Part shown: one piece after another, positions 26,783 to 39,300 of the stretch | Position numbering within the stretch: position 1 is the stretch's first letter | Layout: every line of letters begins with the position of its first letter | Origin: Elysia chlorotica | Lineage: Eukaryota > Mollusca > Gastropoda > Plakobranchidae | Reading direction: 5' to 3' | Assembly: GCA_003991915.1 (NCBI GenBank) | Contig: RQTK01000055.1 | Location: 229,361 to 293,360 of the forward strand | Length of the DNA stretch: 64,000 nucleotides | The notes under the pieces: model-generated | What the model saw: only the letters and a program-made list of their open reading frames with translations | Database searches by the model: none | Told to the model about the DNA's origin: nothing | Position numbers and translations under genes: made by a program

Positions 26783-27849
26783 TGTATATTTACTCCAATA
26801 AATTGGGGGACAAAGTTAATATTAACTTGATCCTTATTGATCAATAAAGGTTAAATTTAATTGAGGGCGTGTTGTTATAATTCGCCGTTGTGGCTGTTTG
26901 TGGGGGCGAGATCGCTGGGGGGTTTTGTTTTGTATTTACCCTCCATGAATGTTTTATCTTTTGATATGATGCATTGGGTGTTTTTTTTTATATACATATA
27001 TGTGTTATTGTCACACCATGTTCTCCTTTTTTTCTACGATCGAGAAGAATCCTTCGTTGCGTTGTTTATCATAAGCTTGGACTTGGAGTTGGTGCAGTAT
27101 GGGATGCTGCTTGTCAATATTGCTATCATAAAAGAACATCGTTAGGTTTAAACCCTCGTGGCATATATCTTTGATCCATTGCACGAAGAAAAATCGTTCT
27201 AGTAGCATCTAACTCTGTCTATAATCACCCATCAAAGACACCTTATCAAAATCATATTGAATGCTTTTAAAACGCCATCGAGGTGCTGTAGGAAATTGAA
27301 GGGGAGAAATTATATCATTCTACTTTTTTTCGAGATGAATGTGCTCCTAGCCACCTTTTGCTGTCGTTTCTAATTTTGTCTGTTAAGTAGTTCGAATTTA
27401 TTGCGTGCAAGCCAGTCACTTTGTTTTGAGCAGGAAGGACACAGGCGTTTCTATCTTTTAAAAACATTCTTTTTTGTGTGTTTGTTCGAGATTTATATTT
27501 AATATGTTTTTGGTACAAAATGCGTAGGCATTTTCCTAAAAACACAAAAACACATACACACACAAAAAAAACCAAGATAAAATATGAAATGATATGGACG
27601 ATCGCATCAACGCCAACAGAGCTCATTTTTTCGCTTTAGCAGATTAAAGCTGTGACCCATGCAACTTTCTCCAATTATTATGAATTTTGTGAAACTAATT
27701 TACTGAACACATGTACAGTTTCGCTGTCTGAAGTGGCTTGAAACTTGAAAGATACTAGAATGTAATACTTATGAACGGTTATAACAAGACTGGGCTATTT
27801 CCATTTTATGAATCTGAGAAACAATAACAACAAAAGGTTATTTGATTTC

Positions 27850-28990
27850 CACGCGGGAAAAATGACTACTCGTGATGTTTGTCGAAGATGACAATGACTA
27901 CATTCTAGATTGATGAACGGTGATGTCCGGACATGACTAACAAGTCCAATCCGGGTCATGGAGGATAGTGCGAAAGTAGGACACAATTGGGTAGTGACCA
28001 TTGCGACCTAGACTTGGTGGTAGTTGAGCGGAGGTGGCTTGATCATTGCGTAATATGCGCTTTCCCAGCGCCAGCTTAGTCGAACTAGAGCATGTGTCTT
28101 CCAGCTGCTGATGTCGATGCTGCGGTTTTTTAATTAAGGGGGTGGGGGGTAAAGAAGGGGGGGGGGGCGAGAGAGGGGGGGGGAGCAATATTTGAGACGT
28201 TTCTTCTGTTGTTGTTGTTTTTTTAATATATTTTTTTGCACAACTCGCTATAGAACATCTGTCTCGGCAGTCAGATGCCAGGTATATTGACACCGTGTCC
28301 AGCCCATCTGGTCTGTGCTTTCTCTCGGAGGGTGAACACACTTAGCGATTCGCTCAAGGACCTCCATGTCGGGGATTTTTCCTGCCATCTGATACAGAGA
28401 GGAGTCTGCGAAGGCAACTCAGGTAGATTTGGTTGGGCTTTCGGGCTTGTCTGCTTAGACTGTCCAGATCTCACTAGCGTAATGGAGGATGATGAGATCA
28501 CTGCATTGTAGACCTTCAGCTTGGTGGTCAGACTGAACCCTTTCGTTCCCATACATTGTCACGGAGTCTCCCGAAGGCACCGCTGGCTTTGGTGGTTCTT
28601 TTGTTGACTTCGACGTCGATGTTCACAGCTCGTGAGAGCGTAAGTACTGCCCAGCTAGGTGAATTTATCCACTGCTTGTAGCTTCTGCACTTTACCTGTG
28701 TTATGGGCCTTCCGGTTCTGGGACAGGCCGGTACATTACTTCAGTCATTTTGGTGCTGATGGGGAAACCTAAGTTCTCGCAAGCATCTCAGATGGCGGCC
28801 CATTTAATTCTACACCCGCTGTTCTGTTCTAACAATGACGGCGCAATCGACAGCAAACACGAAAGTCTCTTTAATGTTTGTGGCAGCCTGCAGGTGCCTT
28901 AGATTGAACAGCCTGTCTTCAACCAAGTATATGATTGTGAAACTTATACGAATAAGATAATAATTGATAATTCGGTGACATTTCCCACGC
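27850..28990 (-). mobile_element. non-LTR retrotransposon (LINE) fragment: end of RT to C-terminal zinc-finger-like tail
   Basis: Read on the minus strand with several frame changes, the pieces follow the order of a LINE ORF2. First comes DRLFNLRHLQAATNIKETF with a decayed YADD-type box (FVFAVDCAV). Next are LGFPISTKMTEVMY, then GFSLTTKLKVYNAVI, then the thumb-like ending QTRWAGHGVNI, and last MTRIGLVSHVRTS as in the C-terminal finger. Family members usually read FADDCAL, KTEV, TTKLKVY and RWAGHVVRM at these places. The 5' half is absent. A poly-purine insertion (about 28139-28190) and multiple breaks show that it is old. The exact clade is not assigned. Confidence 0.75.
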
Positions 28991-29520
28991 CCATTCGTAT
29001 TCATTGCTTACTTGCATACTTTATGTTCAATTGAGTGTGCTTAGCTTTGCATACTTTTACGAATTAATGTTTATATTTTTAGTCCGAAGTATAAGTAAAT
29101 AAAACTTGAATAAAACATATCACAAGGACTGTATCACACGATGAGCAAAATATCGCTGGTGTATCTATTCAATAAAGGCTTAGAAGACATTGGAAATAGA
29201 ATCTTCCGTTGAGGCAACGACGCTAGAATTACTTTGGTTGAGGGCAGTTACAGTACGCCTCTCATTGTAGGACACATCTTCACAAGTAGTACAGTAAAAC
29301 TTCGCGAAACTGGTTCCGCCGCGAGATCCTGTCAGGCATCTTGTTTTGCGCGGATAAAGGCCGTTAATTCGTTAATACCAGGGTAAAAAAACGACCCACT
29401 AACTACAACAGCTGAATAGACTAGTGGCAGACAAATATTGCACTTGAAGCAAACAAAAAGAAAAGAAGAAAAAATAATATGATTAGAAATATGGATGGAG
29501 TAAAGAGACAGATAGATAAA

Positions 29521-29552
29521 TAGAGAGAGAGAGAGATAGAAAAAGATAGATT

Positions 29553-29612
<60 letters not shown>
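29521..29612. repeat. (GA)n microsatellite
   Basis: AG repeats with a few ATAG and ACAG interruptions at the left end, then a pure tract of about 55 bp. Confidence 0.95.
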
Positions 29613-29614
<2 letters not shown>

Positions 29615-30447
29615 TCGGAGACGCGGAACGTGGAAATACAAAAGAACCTTATTTAAAAATGTGTTTTCACTGAATGAGGGTGGAGTGAACCCAATGCTTT
29701 TTTTTCCTCTTCCAATGGAAGATATAAAACTCAAAATGCATACACCATCAACTTCTGTAAGACCCATTAACATGCATTGTTAAGACAACAACACATTAAG
29801 ACAGGTGGGATTAACAAACTAAGCCCATTGTGGTCTCCATAGATTCGAGTCTAGAAGGACAGCGATCGTGGTCTAACTTTAATTTAAGACATCTCTGTGA
29901 TGATGGGATTTACACACTACCTCGTGGTTAAATTTAGGTGGAGTACAGCATTGACAGCCTAAAAACAAATACGTATTTTGCCAATATATCTTGACACTGG
30001 TCAAACTAAATTGATTTGATTAGTTTCACCTTGCGTTAAAAGCAAATCACACCGAAAAGGTGAAAATTAAAAAAGAGTATTTTTCGCAAACAAGAATACT
30101 GTTCGTAATTAAAAAAGAATACCATAGAAATAATAATAAAAAATGTAATTCTTTGCTTTATTCATGCGACCCCAGAGCACTTAATTGAATTGAATAACTT
30201 ACAAAATCTGGTCGGACATGCCTGTAAAGTGTAAACACTAGAACTTAGCGATTGCGACGTCGAAAGTAACACCTGTAGGTCCTACATTCTTAAAATTTCT
30301 TGAGACCTAGGTTAATAATCCTATTACTCAAATCTTGTATCATGACGCTGTGTTCGGGTATTTCTACCTGTATGTAGATCTATTAAAAAACTGCACACAC
30401 GTAAGTCATTTTTATAAAGACTAGACAATCTAGAGACCAAGCTCCAA

Positions 30448-31185
30448 AATCCAGAAATTTTGGCACTCCTTGAGTTTTGTGGTCCCTAACCTGTGGGCGA
30501 TCAAATGGCTTGGTGGGCAGGATTCGAGGGGTGGATGGGTAGGATTCGATTACATGGGAGTCAGTCAAACTGTGAAGAGAGAGGGAGGGAGACAGATAAA
30601 AAGAGAGACATATTGACATACAGGGCACTCCTTTAGTTTTGTGGTCCCTAGCCTGTGGGCGATCAAATGGGTAGTCGGGCGGAATTTGATTACTAAAATT
30701 GAATAAAATACCTACCAGCTTACTCCAGGATGTCTTTTTGCTATTTATTTATATAAAAAAAAAAAATTAAAAGTGAATAAAACACCTGCAAGCTGTTCAC
30801 CATGTCTTTTTGTTGAACATATATTTTTTTTTATTGTATTGGCATGATTTGTTTGATTAAAAAAGAAGGGAGCGATTTGATTACAGTAGTCAATTGTTTA
30901 TTTGAACACAGGTACAATGCGGGCGAGGAATGAGTGTGAGGACAAACATACACAAGCACATGAAAGTGACGTTTTAAGCAATTGAAACTCTAAAAATCTA
31001 TCTCTGTCTCTCACACTCGCTTGGTCTGTATGTCTGCCTGTCTCTCTCTCTTTCCACAGAGTCAGATGTAATCGAATCCTACCCACTAGCCCCTCAAATT
31101 CCGCCCCCCCTCCCCCCGCACCCATTTGATCGCCCACTGGCTAGGGATCACAAAACTCAAAGAGTGCCAATTTCTGAATTTGACT
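30448..31185. mobile_element. foldback-like element with about 170 bp inverted arms
   Basis: The left arm starts CCAGAAATTTTGGCACTCC, followed by GAGTTTTGTGGTCCCTA, GTGGGCGATCAAATGG and TAGGATTCGATTACAT. The inverted complement of about 31000-31185 repeats these blocks in the same order. The blocks GGCACTCC to CAAATGG also occur a second time in direct orientation at about 30622-30665. No transposase-like frame lies between the arms. Long imperfect inverted arms with internal repeats suggest a foldback or non-autonomous DNA element. Confidence 0.6.
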
Positions 31186-32027
31186 GAACACCTAGATCTA
31201 GATCTAGTTTCGCAAGACTTTTAAAGGGACACGGTGTGTGTATGGTAAGGTCTCAGTTTAAAAAAATTAAAATATAGCTACATCCTTTATTAAGTCCAAT
31301 GAAAAGAAAACTAGTGAATGTTTGGTGAAATCCTTGGCATTGAAAGAGGATGAGTTTTTTTTTTCCTTCTAAAACGTTTTTTTATCTTTAAAAAAAAACT
31401 TTCAATCTTATTTTCATAAATCCTGATCTTCTTCTCTTCAATGCTTGTTGTGCACTGTAACCAAAGCTCATGGAAGTAATATGCTAAACTATAGGTTTTT
31501 GTGTCGAAAATCAACAGTAATGACGTTACCCACAGTGCTTTTTGCAACTACAATGCCTAAAATGCGGGGCTCTCCCACAATTGTTCTAAAACAGATATTG
31601 TGTAGTGTTGTGAAGATGTGTAATCAATGAGGGGTCTAAAAGAGATAATTATAACTTTACATTACTTTATAAAGTTTTTTTAAGAATAATGTGTTAAATA
31701 CCCCTTGGGGGAGTTTATACAATGATGACAACCAAGATGGCTGATTTGATCAAAACACACTAAAAACAGTAAGGGTAGTCCATACTCTGTTACATGATGG
31801 CCAAAAGCCTTTATGGATATATGAGTGGCAAGTTAGATCTAATTGGATCAATGTAAAGAAAAAAATTAATGATCCAAAATAACATTTTTAGAAAATGAAG
31901 AAATCTTCTTTGCTTTTGACCTACCACTCTAGTGCAGTCCTGAGACAGTCTTACAGTTAATTGGTACAAAAAAGGTTTACATAGGTGATAGCACCAATCA
32001 CAGGAATATGATTGATTAAACTCCACT

Positions 32028-32060
32028 CCTCCCTCTCTCTCTCTCTCACGCTCTCCCCCC

Positions 32061-32150
<90 letters not shown>
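32028..32150. repeat. (CT)n microsatellite upstream of EFL1 copy A
   Basis: A CT tract of about 120 bp. The matching tract in copy B (36017-36062) is about 45 bp, so length changed after the duplication, as with the GA tract in the 5-9 kb duplication. Confidence 0.95.
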
Positions 32151-32408
32151 TTTTCTTTACTGAAGAAGAGGCAATAAAAAAAAGACCACTGGAATAAATT
32201 CATGTGAGTTTGTTTGAAAAGAACAAAATAAATTGTTTTAAAATATTCTGTAAATATCAATTTTAAAAAAGCTGATTTAATTTTTATATACCATTCATTT
32301 TGGTTTTGGCAAGTATTGAATGATTTATTTGATTCAAAAATATATTTTTTAATGCCATTTTTTTGTTTGTTTAAGACTTGCAATGATTTTTTCTTCCTTT
32401 CTGATCAG

Positions 32409-34878
32409 ACACGAGTTTCCACACGTTTGAAACAAGATGAAAGTCACAACCTTAGAACAAGTAAAGGATTTACAAAGACAGCCAGCGAGGATTCGAAATA
32501 TTTGCATTCTTGCTCATGTAGACCATGGTAATTCTCGTGGAAGCTCTTTAAAAAAAAAAAATTATCTATTATAATTTCTTAGTACTTAGTCGTGGAAGAT
32601 GTACTATTTCAAAAAAAATCTTTTTCTCAGTTGTAGAGTAGACTCTATTTATAGACTTTAAAGAAAGTTAAACTTGAGGGTATGTTTGTTTAATGCGATC
32701 ATAAAAAAGTGCTTATTGTTAACTTACAATAGCTTTTTTAATGAGCATTTGGTAATAAATTGGTATATAATTTTCTTAGTAACGAATGAATACCATTGTA
32801 AAATTTGCTGTTGACGTGTTATAAGTAGACATCAAACTTATTATTGAAGAAAAATAAGTGTGAATATAACATTACTCATTTTGAAGCTTTCTATCTGTTC
32901 TCTCTCAAACAGGTAAAACAACTATTGCAGATTCTTTAGTAGCCAGTAATGGAATCATTTCTAAGCGCAATGCTGGCAAGGTAAGGAAGGATATGAATAT
33001 GAGTAACATATACTATAAAATACTCTGTGATTTGGCATCATGAAAATTTGCTTTTCTTCACAACCCGCCAACCTCACATATTACTGGTGCTAAAAAACAC
33101 AAGATTTATACTTTTTTTTTTTTTAGTTTAGTTTCTTTAAGCGTCTTGATTTCTTGTGGAACATAGGACCACATTAACTCCCCTCCACCAGACTCAGTTT
33201 TGTCTGGTCCTCTTCAGCTTGGTTCAGGTGGTACCGGCAGCTTTTATCTCTGTTTCGATGCTTCTAAGCCAACCTTTCTTTTTCCTTGGGGATTCCACTT
33301 GTACCTTGTGATGTTGGATTTTTTATAGTGAGATACTAAATCCTTGGGATCTTGTGCGACAGGACTTAGCTGTTGATTTGCCCAATAAAATGTATATTAA
33401 TTTTTCCTACAATGACATTCTTTGTTGACAAACTTAATTTTTTGTAATGAAAATTTATCATCAGATTCGATATATGGATAGTAGGGAAGATGAGCAAGAG
33501 AGAGGCATCACCATGAAGTCAAGTGCCATCACCTTGGTATACGAGAAATCCAAAAAAGGTGATCATAGATGCAAAATCTAGACAATTGAAGTAACAAATC
33601 GAGTAAAAGGCTCAAGAATTTTTTTTTATATCTTTACATCTTCTGTGTATATTAATTTGGTTCATACTGCTTTTTGGTCTATATGTTGAAGTGTATTGAT
33701 ACTAACTGTATTGAGAAACAAATTTAATATTTTTTTTTAATTACGTTCACATAGTTATATCTTAGAATTTAGTAAAACTCTCTTGATTGGGATATGTTTT
33801 AAGTGAATAAATTTGCATTGGTGTGAAAGTGGCAAGTTTCATCATTCATGTAACTTTAAAACACTTATTGTAAAAAGACTGTGATTCGTAAAGTATGTCC
33901 ACCATTGGACAAAAAAAAAAAGGATATAAGTTTAAAACCTACAGTTTGACCGTAAAACCAGAGATGTTTATCGGAACTGGATGGGAAATCCTTATAAAGA
34001 TGTATTTTTGCTACTGCCATATGATATGCTTTATTATGATCATCTCATGCGGAAAATTTCTTTGGAAAGTTCATTGATAGAACATGGGTCAAAGCCAAAA
34101 GTTAGCCATATGGGAAAAAAGATGCATAAGATTTTATATGCTTTTTTATATATCACCTCGGCAGGAGATGGCAATTCTGATCAGTACTTGATCAACCTGA
34201 TAGACTCCCCTGGGCATGTAGACTTCTCCAGTGAAGTTACAACAGCTGTGCGGCTTTGTGATGGTGCTGTGGTAGTCGTGGATGTTGTGGAGGGAGTCTG
34301 TCCGCAAGTATGTAATTTTTAAATCCTTTAAGATACCTGAAGCCTTTTTTTTTTCCTTTTCTTTCTTTTTCTACCTCCCTCTTTACCTCTCCACTCCCTT
34401 CCTCTTTTGTAATGTGCTCTGGTTCATTATTTTCATCTCTTCACCACTTGGAAGGTGCTGTTGTTTTTTTCTTCAAGTGGACAAGACAGTTTTTCAAAAC
34501 CAAGTTGATGAAACATCCTTCATATTAACACTGCATCTGATTTGGTAAACCCAATAATTGATTGTGACTGAATTTTATATCTCTGTATGAGTATTGTGGA
34601 TCTCAATCAAAGATAACTCTTGTTGTATGTTTTCTTTACTCAGCAACTGAATTGTATCTCCTCTGCAGACTCAAGCTGTCATGCGTCAAGCATGGTTGGA
34701 AGGAATTCGTCCTATACTTGTTCTCAATAAAATTGATAGGCTCATCTCTCAGTTGAAAATGACAACAATGGAAGCTTATTACCACCTCATTCATATTAGG
34801 CTCTCAATGACAGATCCTATTGTAAGAGGGTTTGTAAAAAGAAAGTCTCCTTTCATACCAATGTATCTCCATAGTTAA
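32409..34878 (+). pseudogene. EFL1: EFL1 partial upstream copy (coding exons 1-5, exon 5 cut short)
   Basis: Exons 32437-32527, 32913-32980, 33465-33558, 34165-34307 and the truncated 34669-34797 match EFL1 exons 1-5. Exons 1-4 keep intact splice sites, frame and GTPase motifs (AHVDHGKT, RGIT, DSPGH, NKID). Exon 5 lacks its last three codons and its donor; the frame then runs 26 codons into unrelated sequence and stops at 34876-34878. Against the complete copy there are 12 synonymous codon changes and one Arg/Lys change in about 175 codons, so this is not decayed like an old pseudogene. Exon 4 here could splice in phase to exon 5 at 38608, giving a full protein. A CAG acceptor at 32406-32408 before the 5' UTR implies an upstream noncoding exon. 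It could be a partial duplicate, an alternative 5' end or an unmerged haplotype. Confidence 0.8.
33135..33345 (-). mobile_element. LINE 3' coding remnant in EFL1 intron 2 (copy A)
   Basis: The minus strand carries pieces of a LINE C-terminal region in broken frames, including text like LCSTRNQ for the end and a WNPQGK-like piece near the start of the fragment. It is the same insertion as at 37035-37280, so it predates the EFL1 duplication. Length is only about 200 bp. Confidence 0.5.
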
Positions 34879-35548
34879 TATAGTATTTTTTTCTGCATTA
34901 AATCTTTTAGTTTTTAAAAACAGTTTCATAATTTGTGCACCCATGAACCATATTTAATTTGCAATTCACCACTAGTGGCACTTTATTTAATTAATTTTAC
35001 TAAATTCATTATCTATACTCCTTTAAACCTCTTTGGACATGGAGACATGTGGCTATCTCTAGTTATAAACATGAAGTGTATTTTTTGTTTAAATTTTTAC
35101 TTTTATATTCTTGTAAAAAGCAGTGGTATTCCGTCAACAAGTAAAATTTCTTTTTAGGTTTTGCCTTTACGTTAGTCGAGGAGTCTCACACCGCGTTGCA
35201 TGTTTCCTTCGACATTTTATTACTAAAAATTACTCTCTGTGGCAACTGATAAGTGATATTACTCCAAGAGAAAATTTAGGTTGGCAGGTCTACATTCAAT
35301 CAGACAACCACAAACTTGTTTACAAAATATGTTAACAATGACATACAATACCGTAGGTTAAATTTTTACTTGTTGAACATTTATATACTTTTACTTGTCC
35401 GAATGTTAACTTTTACTTGTCGGTTGGCTGGTAGGATTTTTTGGTGGCTGGTAGGATTTTTTTGGACCAGATTTGGGTGGACACCCTGTTTGCATAAGTC
35501 AATAAATATTGGTAACAGTGCTTTAGTCTTGATCAGGTTCAACGATAT
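34798..35548. other. sequence between the two EFL1 duplication copies
   Basis: This roughly 750 bp filler has no counterpart in copy B or in the EFL1 intron that should follow exon 5. No domain or element was recognised. It may be an insertion, flank of the original duplicated locus, or joined unrelated sequence. Confidence 0.6.
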
Positions 35549-36016
35549 ATGCGAGGCTCCCCCACAATTGTTCTTTAAAAGCAGATATTGGTTAGTGTTG
35601 TGGAGATGTCTAATCAATGAGGGGTCTAAAAGAGATTATAACTTTACATTACTTATAATAATGTTTTATAAATTATGCGTTAAATACCCTTGAGGGAGTT
35701 TATACAATGATGACAACCAAGATGGCTGATTTGAACAAAAAACACTAAAAACAGTAAGGGTACTCCTTACTCTGTTTACATGATGGCCAAAAGTCTTTAT
35801 GGATATATGAGTGGCAAGTTAGATCTAATTGAACAATGTAAAGAAAAAAAACTTAATGAGCCAAAATAAAATTTTTAGTAAACGAAATCTTCTTTGCTTT
35901 TGACCTGCCACTCTAGTGCAGTCCTGGGACAGTCTTACAGTTAGTTGGTACAAAAAAGGTTTACATCTATAGATGATAGCACCAATCATAGGAATATCGA
36001 TTAAACTCCCTCTTTC

Positions 36017-36064
<48 letters not shown>

Positions 36065-36323
36065 ATATAAAGAATAAAGGAAAAAAAAATAAAGTAAAAT
36101 ACCGCTGGAATAAATTCATGTGAATTTGTTTGAAAATAACAAAATGAATTATTTTAGAATATTCTGTAAATATTAAATTAACAAAGATAATTTAAATTTT
36201 GTATATTCATTTTGGTCTTGGCAAGTATTGAATGATTTAACTGATTCAAAAATATATATTATGTGCCATTATTTTTTGTGTTTGCTTAACAATAACAATG
36301 TTTTTTTCTCCCTTTCCGATCAG

Positions 36324-36350
36324 ACATTGGTTTCCACACTTTGAAACAAG
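36324..36350 (+). promoter_or_regulatory. EFL1: 5' UTR segment with upstream splice acceptor before the EFL1 start
   Basis: A pyrimidine-rich stretch ending in GATCAG (acceptor at 36321-36323) precedes 27 bases that lead into the ATG with ACAAG before it. The same acceptor precedes the start in copy A (32406-32408). The EFL1 mRNA therefore probably begins in a noncoding exon further upstream, which could be spliced to either copy. Confidence 0.55.
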
Positions 36351-39300
36351 ATGAAAGTCACAACCTTAGAACAAGTAAAGGATTTACAAAGACAGCCAGC
36401 GAAAATTCGAAATATTTGCATTCTTGCTCATGTAGACCATGGTAATTCTCATGGAAGCTTTAAAAAAAAAAAATTATGTATTATAATTTCTTCAGTACTT
36501 AGTCGTGGAAGATGTACTAGTTAAAAAAAAATCTTTTTCTTATTTGTAGATTAGACTCCATTTATAGACTTTTCAAAAACTTAAACTTGAGGGTATGTTT
36601 GTTAAATGCGATCATAACAAAATGTTTTAACTTACAATAGCTTTTTTAATGAGCATTTGGTTATAAATTGGTTTATAATTTTCATAGTATTGAATAAATA
36701 TCATTGTAAAATTTGCTACGTGTTATAAGTTGACAGCAAACTTAATAGTAAAGAAAAATGAGTGTGGATATAACATTACTCATTTTGTACCTTTCTATCT
36801 CTTCTCTCTCAAACAGGAAAAACAACTATTGCAGATTCTTTAGTGGCCAGTAATGGAATCATTTCTAAGCGCAATGCTGGCAAGGTAAGGAAAGATATGA
36901 ATATGATTAAGATATATATATGCTATAAAATACTCTGTGATTTGGCATCATGAAAGTTTGCTTTTCTTCACAACTCGTCAACCTCACATATTAAACTGGT
37001 GCTAAGAAACACAAGATTGTTAATTTTGTTTTTAGTTTAGTTTCTTAAAGCCTCTTGATTTCTTGTGGAACATAGGACCACAGCAACTCCCCTCCACCAG
37101 ACTCAGTTTTGGCTGGTCCTCTTCAGCTTGACCCAGGTGGTACCAGCAGTTTTTATCTCTGTGCCGATGCTTCTACGTCAACCAACCTTTCTTTTTCCTT
37201 GGGGATTCCACTCCAGGGCTTGCCTTGTGATGTTAGATTTTTTATATGGAGATACTAAAACCATGGGACCTTTTGCGACATGGCTTAGCTGTTCATCTGC
37301 CGAAAAAATGTATATTAAAGATGCCTTTTAAATTTGTCTCAAAATGAGATTCTTTGTTGACAAACTTAAATTTTTGTAATGAAAATTTATCATCAGATTC
37401 GATATATGGACAGTAGGGAAGATGAGCAAGAGAGAGGTATTACCATGAAGTCAAGTGCCATCACCTTGGTATATGAGAAATCCAAAAAAGGTGATCATAG
37501 ATACAAAATCTAGACAATTAAAGTAACAAATGAAGTAAAAGTCTGAAGATTTTATTACATTTTTATATCTTTACCTCTTCTGTGTATTATAATTTGGTTC
37601 ATACAGTGATACTGCTTTCTAGTCTATATGTTGAAATGTATTGATACTAACTGTATTGAGAAACAAATTTAATATTTTTTTTTCAATTACGTTCACATAT
37701 ATCTAAGAATTTAGTAAAGCTCTCTTGATTGGGATATGTTTTAAGTGAATAAATTTGCATTGGTGTGAAGTGGCAAGTTTCATCATTCACTTAACATTAA
37801 AACACTTATTGTAAAAAGATTGTGATTCACAAAGTATGTCCACCATTGGACTAAAAAAAAAGGCTATAAATTTTAGACCTACAGTTTGACTGTAAAGCCA
37901 GAGATGTTTATCGGAACTGGATGGGAAATCCTTATAAAGATATTGATATATTTTTACTACTGCCATCTGATATGTTTAATAATGATCCTCTTTGGAGGTG
38001 GTAGAACATGGGTCAAAGCCAAAAGTTAGACATGTAAGGAAAAAAAGATGCATAAGATTTAATGTGCTTTTTGATATATCACCTCGGCAGGAGATGGCAA
38101 TTCCGATCAGTACTTGATCAACCTGATAGACTCCCCTGGGCATGTAGACTTCTCCAGTGAAGTTACAACAGCTGTGCGGCTTTGTGATGGTGCTGTGGTA
38201 GTCGTGGATGTTGTGGAGGGAGTCTGTCCGCAAGTATGTAATTTTTAAATCCTTTAAGATACCTTTAGCCTCTTTTTTTTTTTCCTTTTTTTCTTTTTCT
38301 ACCTCACTCTTTACCTCTACACTTCCTTCCTCTTATGTAATTTGCTCTGGTTCATTATTTTCTTTCCTTTACCCCTTGACAGTTTTAATTTTTGTTGTTT
38401 TTGTTTTCTTCAAGTGGATGAGACAATTTTTCAAAATCAAGTTGATGAAACATCCTTCATATTAACACTGTATCTGATCTGGTAAACTCAATAATTGATT
38501 GTGACTGAATTTTATGTCTCTGTATGAGTATTGTGGATCTCATTCAAAGATAAGCCTCTTTTTGTATGTTTTCTTTAATCAGCAACTGAATTTTATCTTC
38601 TCTGCAGACTCAAGCTGTCATGCGTCAAGCATGGTTGGAAGGAATTCGTCCTATACTTGTTCTCAATAAAATTGATAGGCTCATATCTCAATTGAAAATG
38701 ACAACGATGGAAGCTTACTATCACCTCATTCATATTCTTGTGCAGGTAAAATGAGTAGAAGGTTATAAAAAAAAAATAAAAATAATATTAATCGATTATT
38801 ATTTTTGAAGTTGCGCTGTTTATCTTTTTAAATAAATTAAAAATACTGAGAAGTTAAGCTTCTTGCCAGTTTTCTTTTCCTTTTCTTAGACCACCAGAAA
38901 AAATATGTTCTTTATCTTTGAAAGTGAAGAAGAATCAATACTGTAAGAGTAGGGAAAAGTGAAGTCTTGAACTAAAAAAACACAAAAATAACATTAACAA
39001 ATTTAAGATATCAAGAGAATTGGGTAAGGAATATAGATTATACAAAAGAGTGAGAATTTCAAGTCGATTTCATGCACTAAATCTATATTTATGAATGTTT
39101 TAGTTCCTTTTAGCATTAGAATAGGAGGTTAGATGGATATTTTACGTTTTCAAACCTTTTTTTATTCCTATATCAACAATTTCCTATCTTTTCAGGTGAA
39201 TTTGATAACAAACCAGCTGTTCACATCCGAAGCAATGGAGAAAACTTCAGCTGTAGGTTTTTTGTTGTTGTTGTTTTTTTATTTACCTTTGTTTTCAAAT

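Larger units (their letters stand above)
31560..38745 (+). repeat. about 3.2 kb direct duplication of the 5' part of EFL1
   Basis: Copy A runs from about 31560 to 34797, copy B from about 35549 to 38736. Both begin near ATGCGRGGCTCYCCCACAAT and include the upstream flank, a (CT)n tract, the 5' UTR acceptor and coding exons 1-5. Copy A stops matching inside exon 5 at CTCATTCATATT. Some 750 bp of sequence absent from copy B (34798-35548) separates them. Exon sequences differ by 14 of 525 bases; introns differ by more, including indels. Confidence 0.92.
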
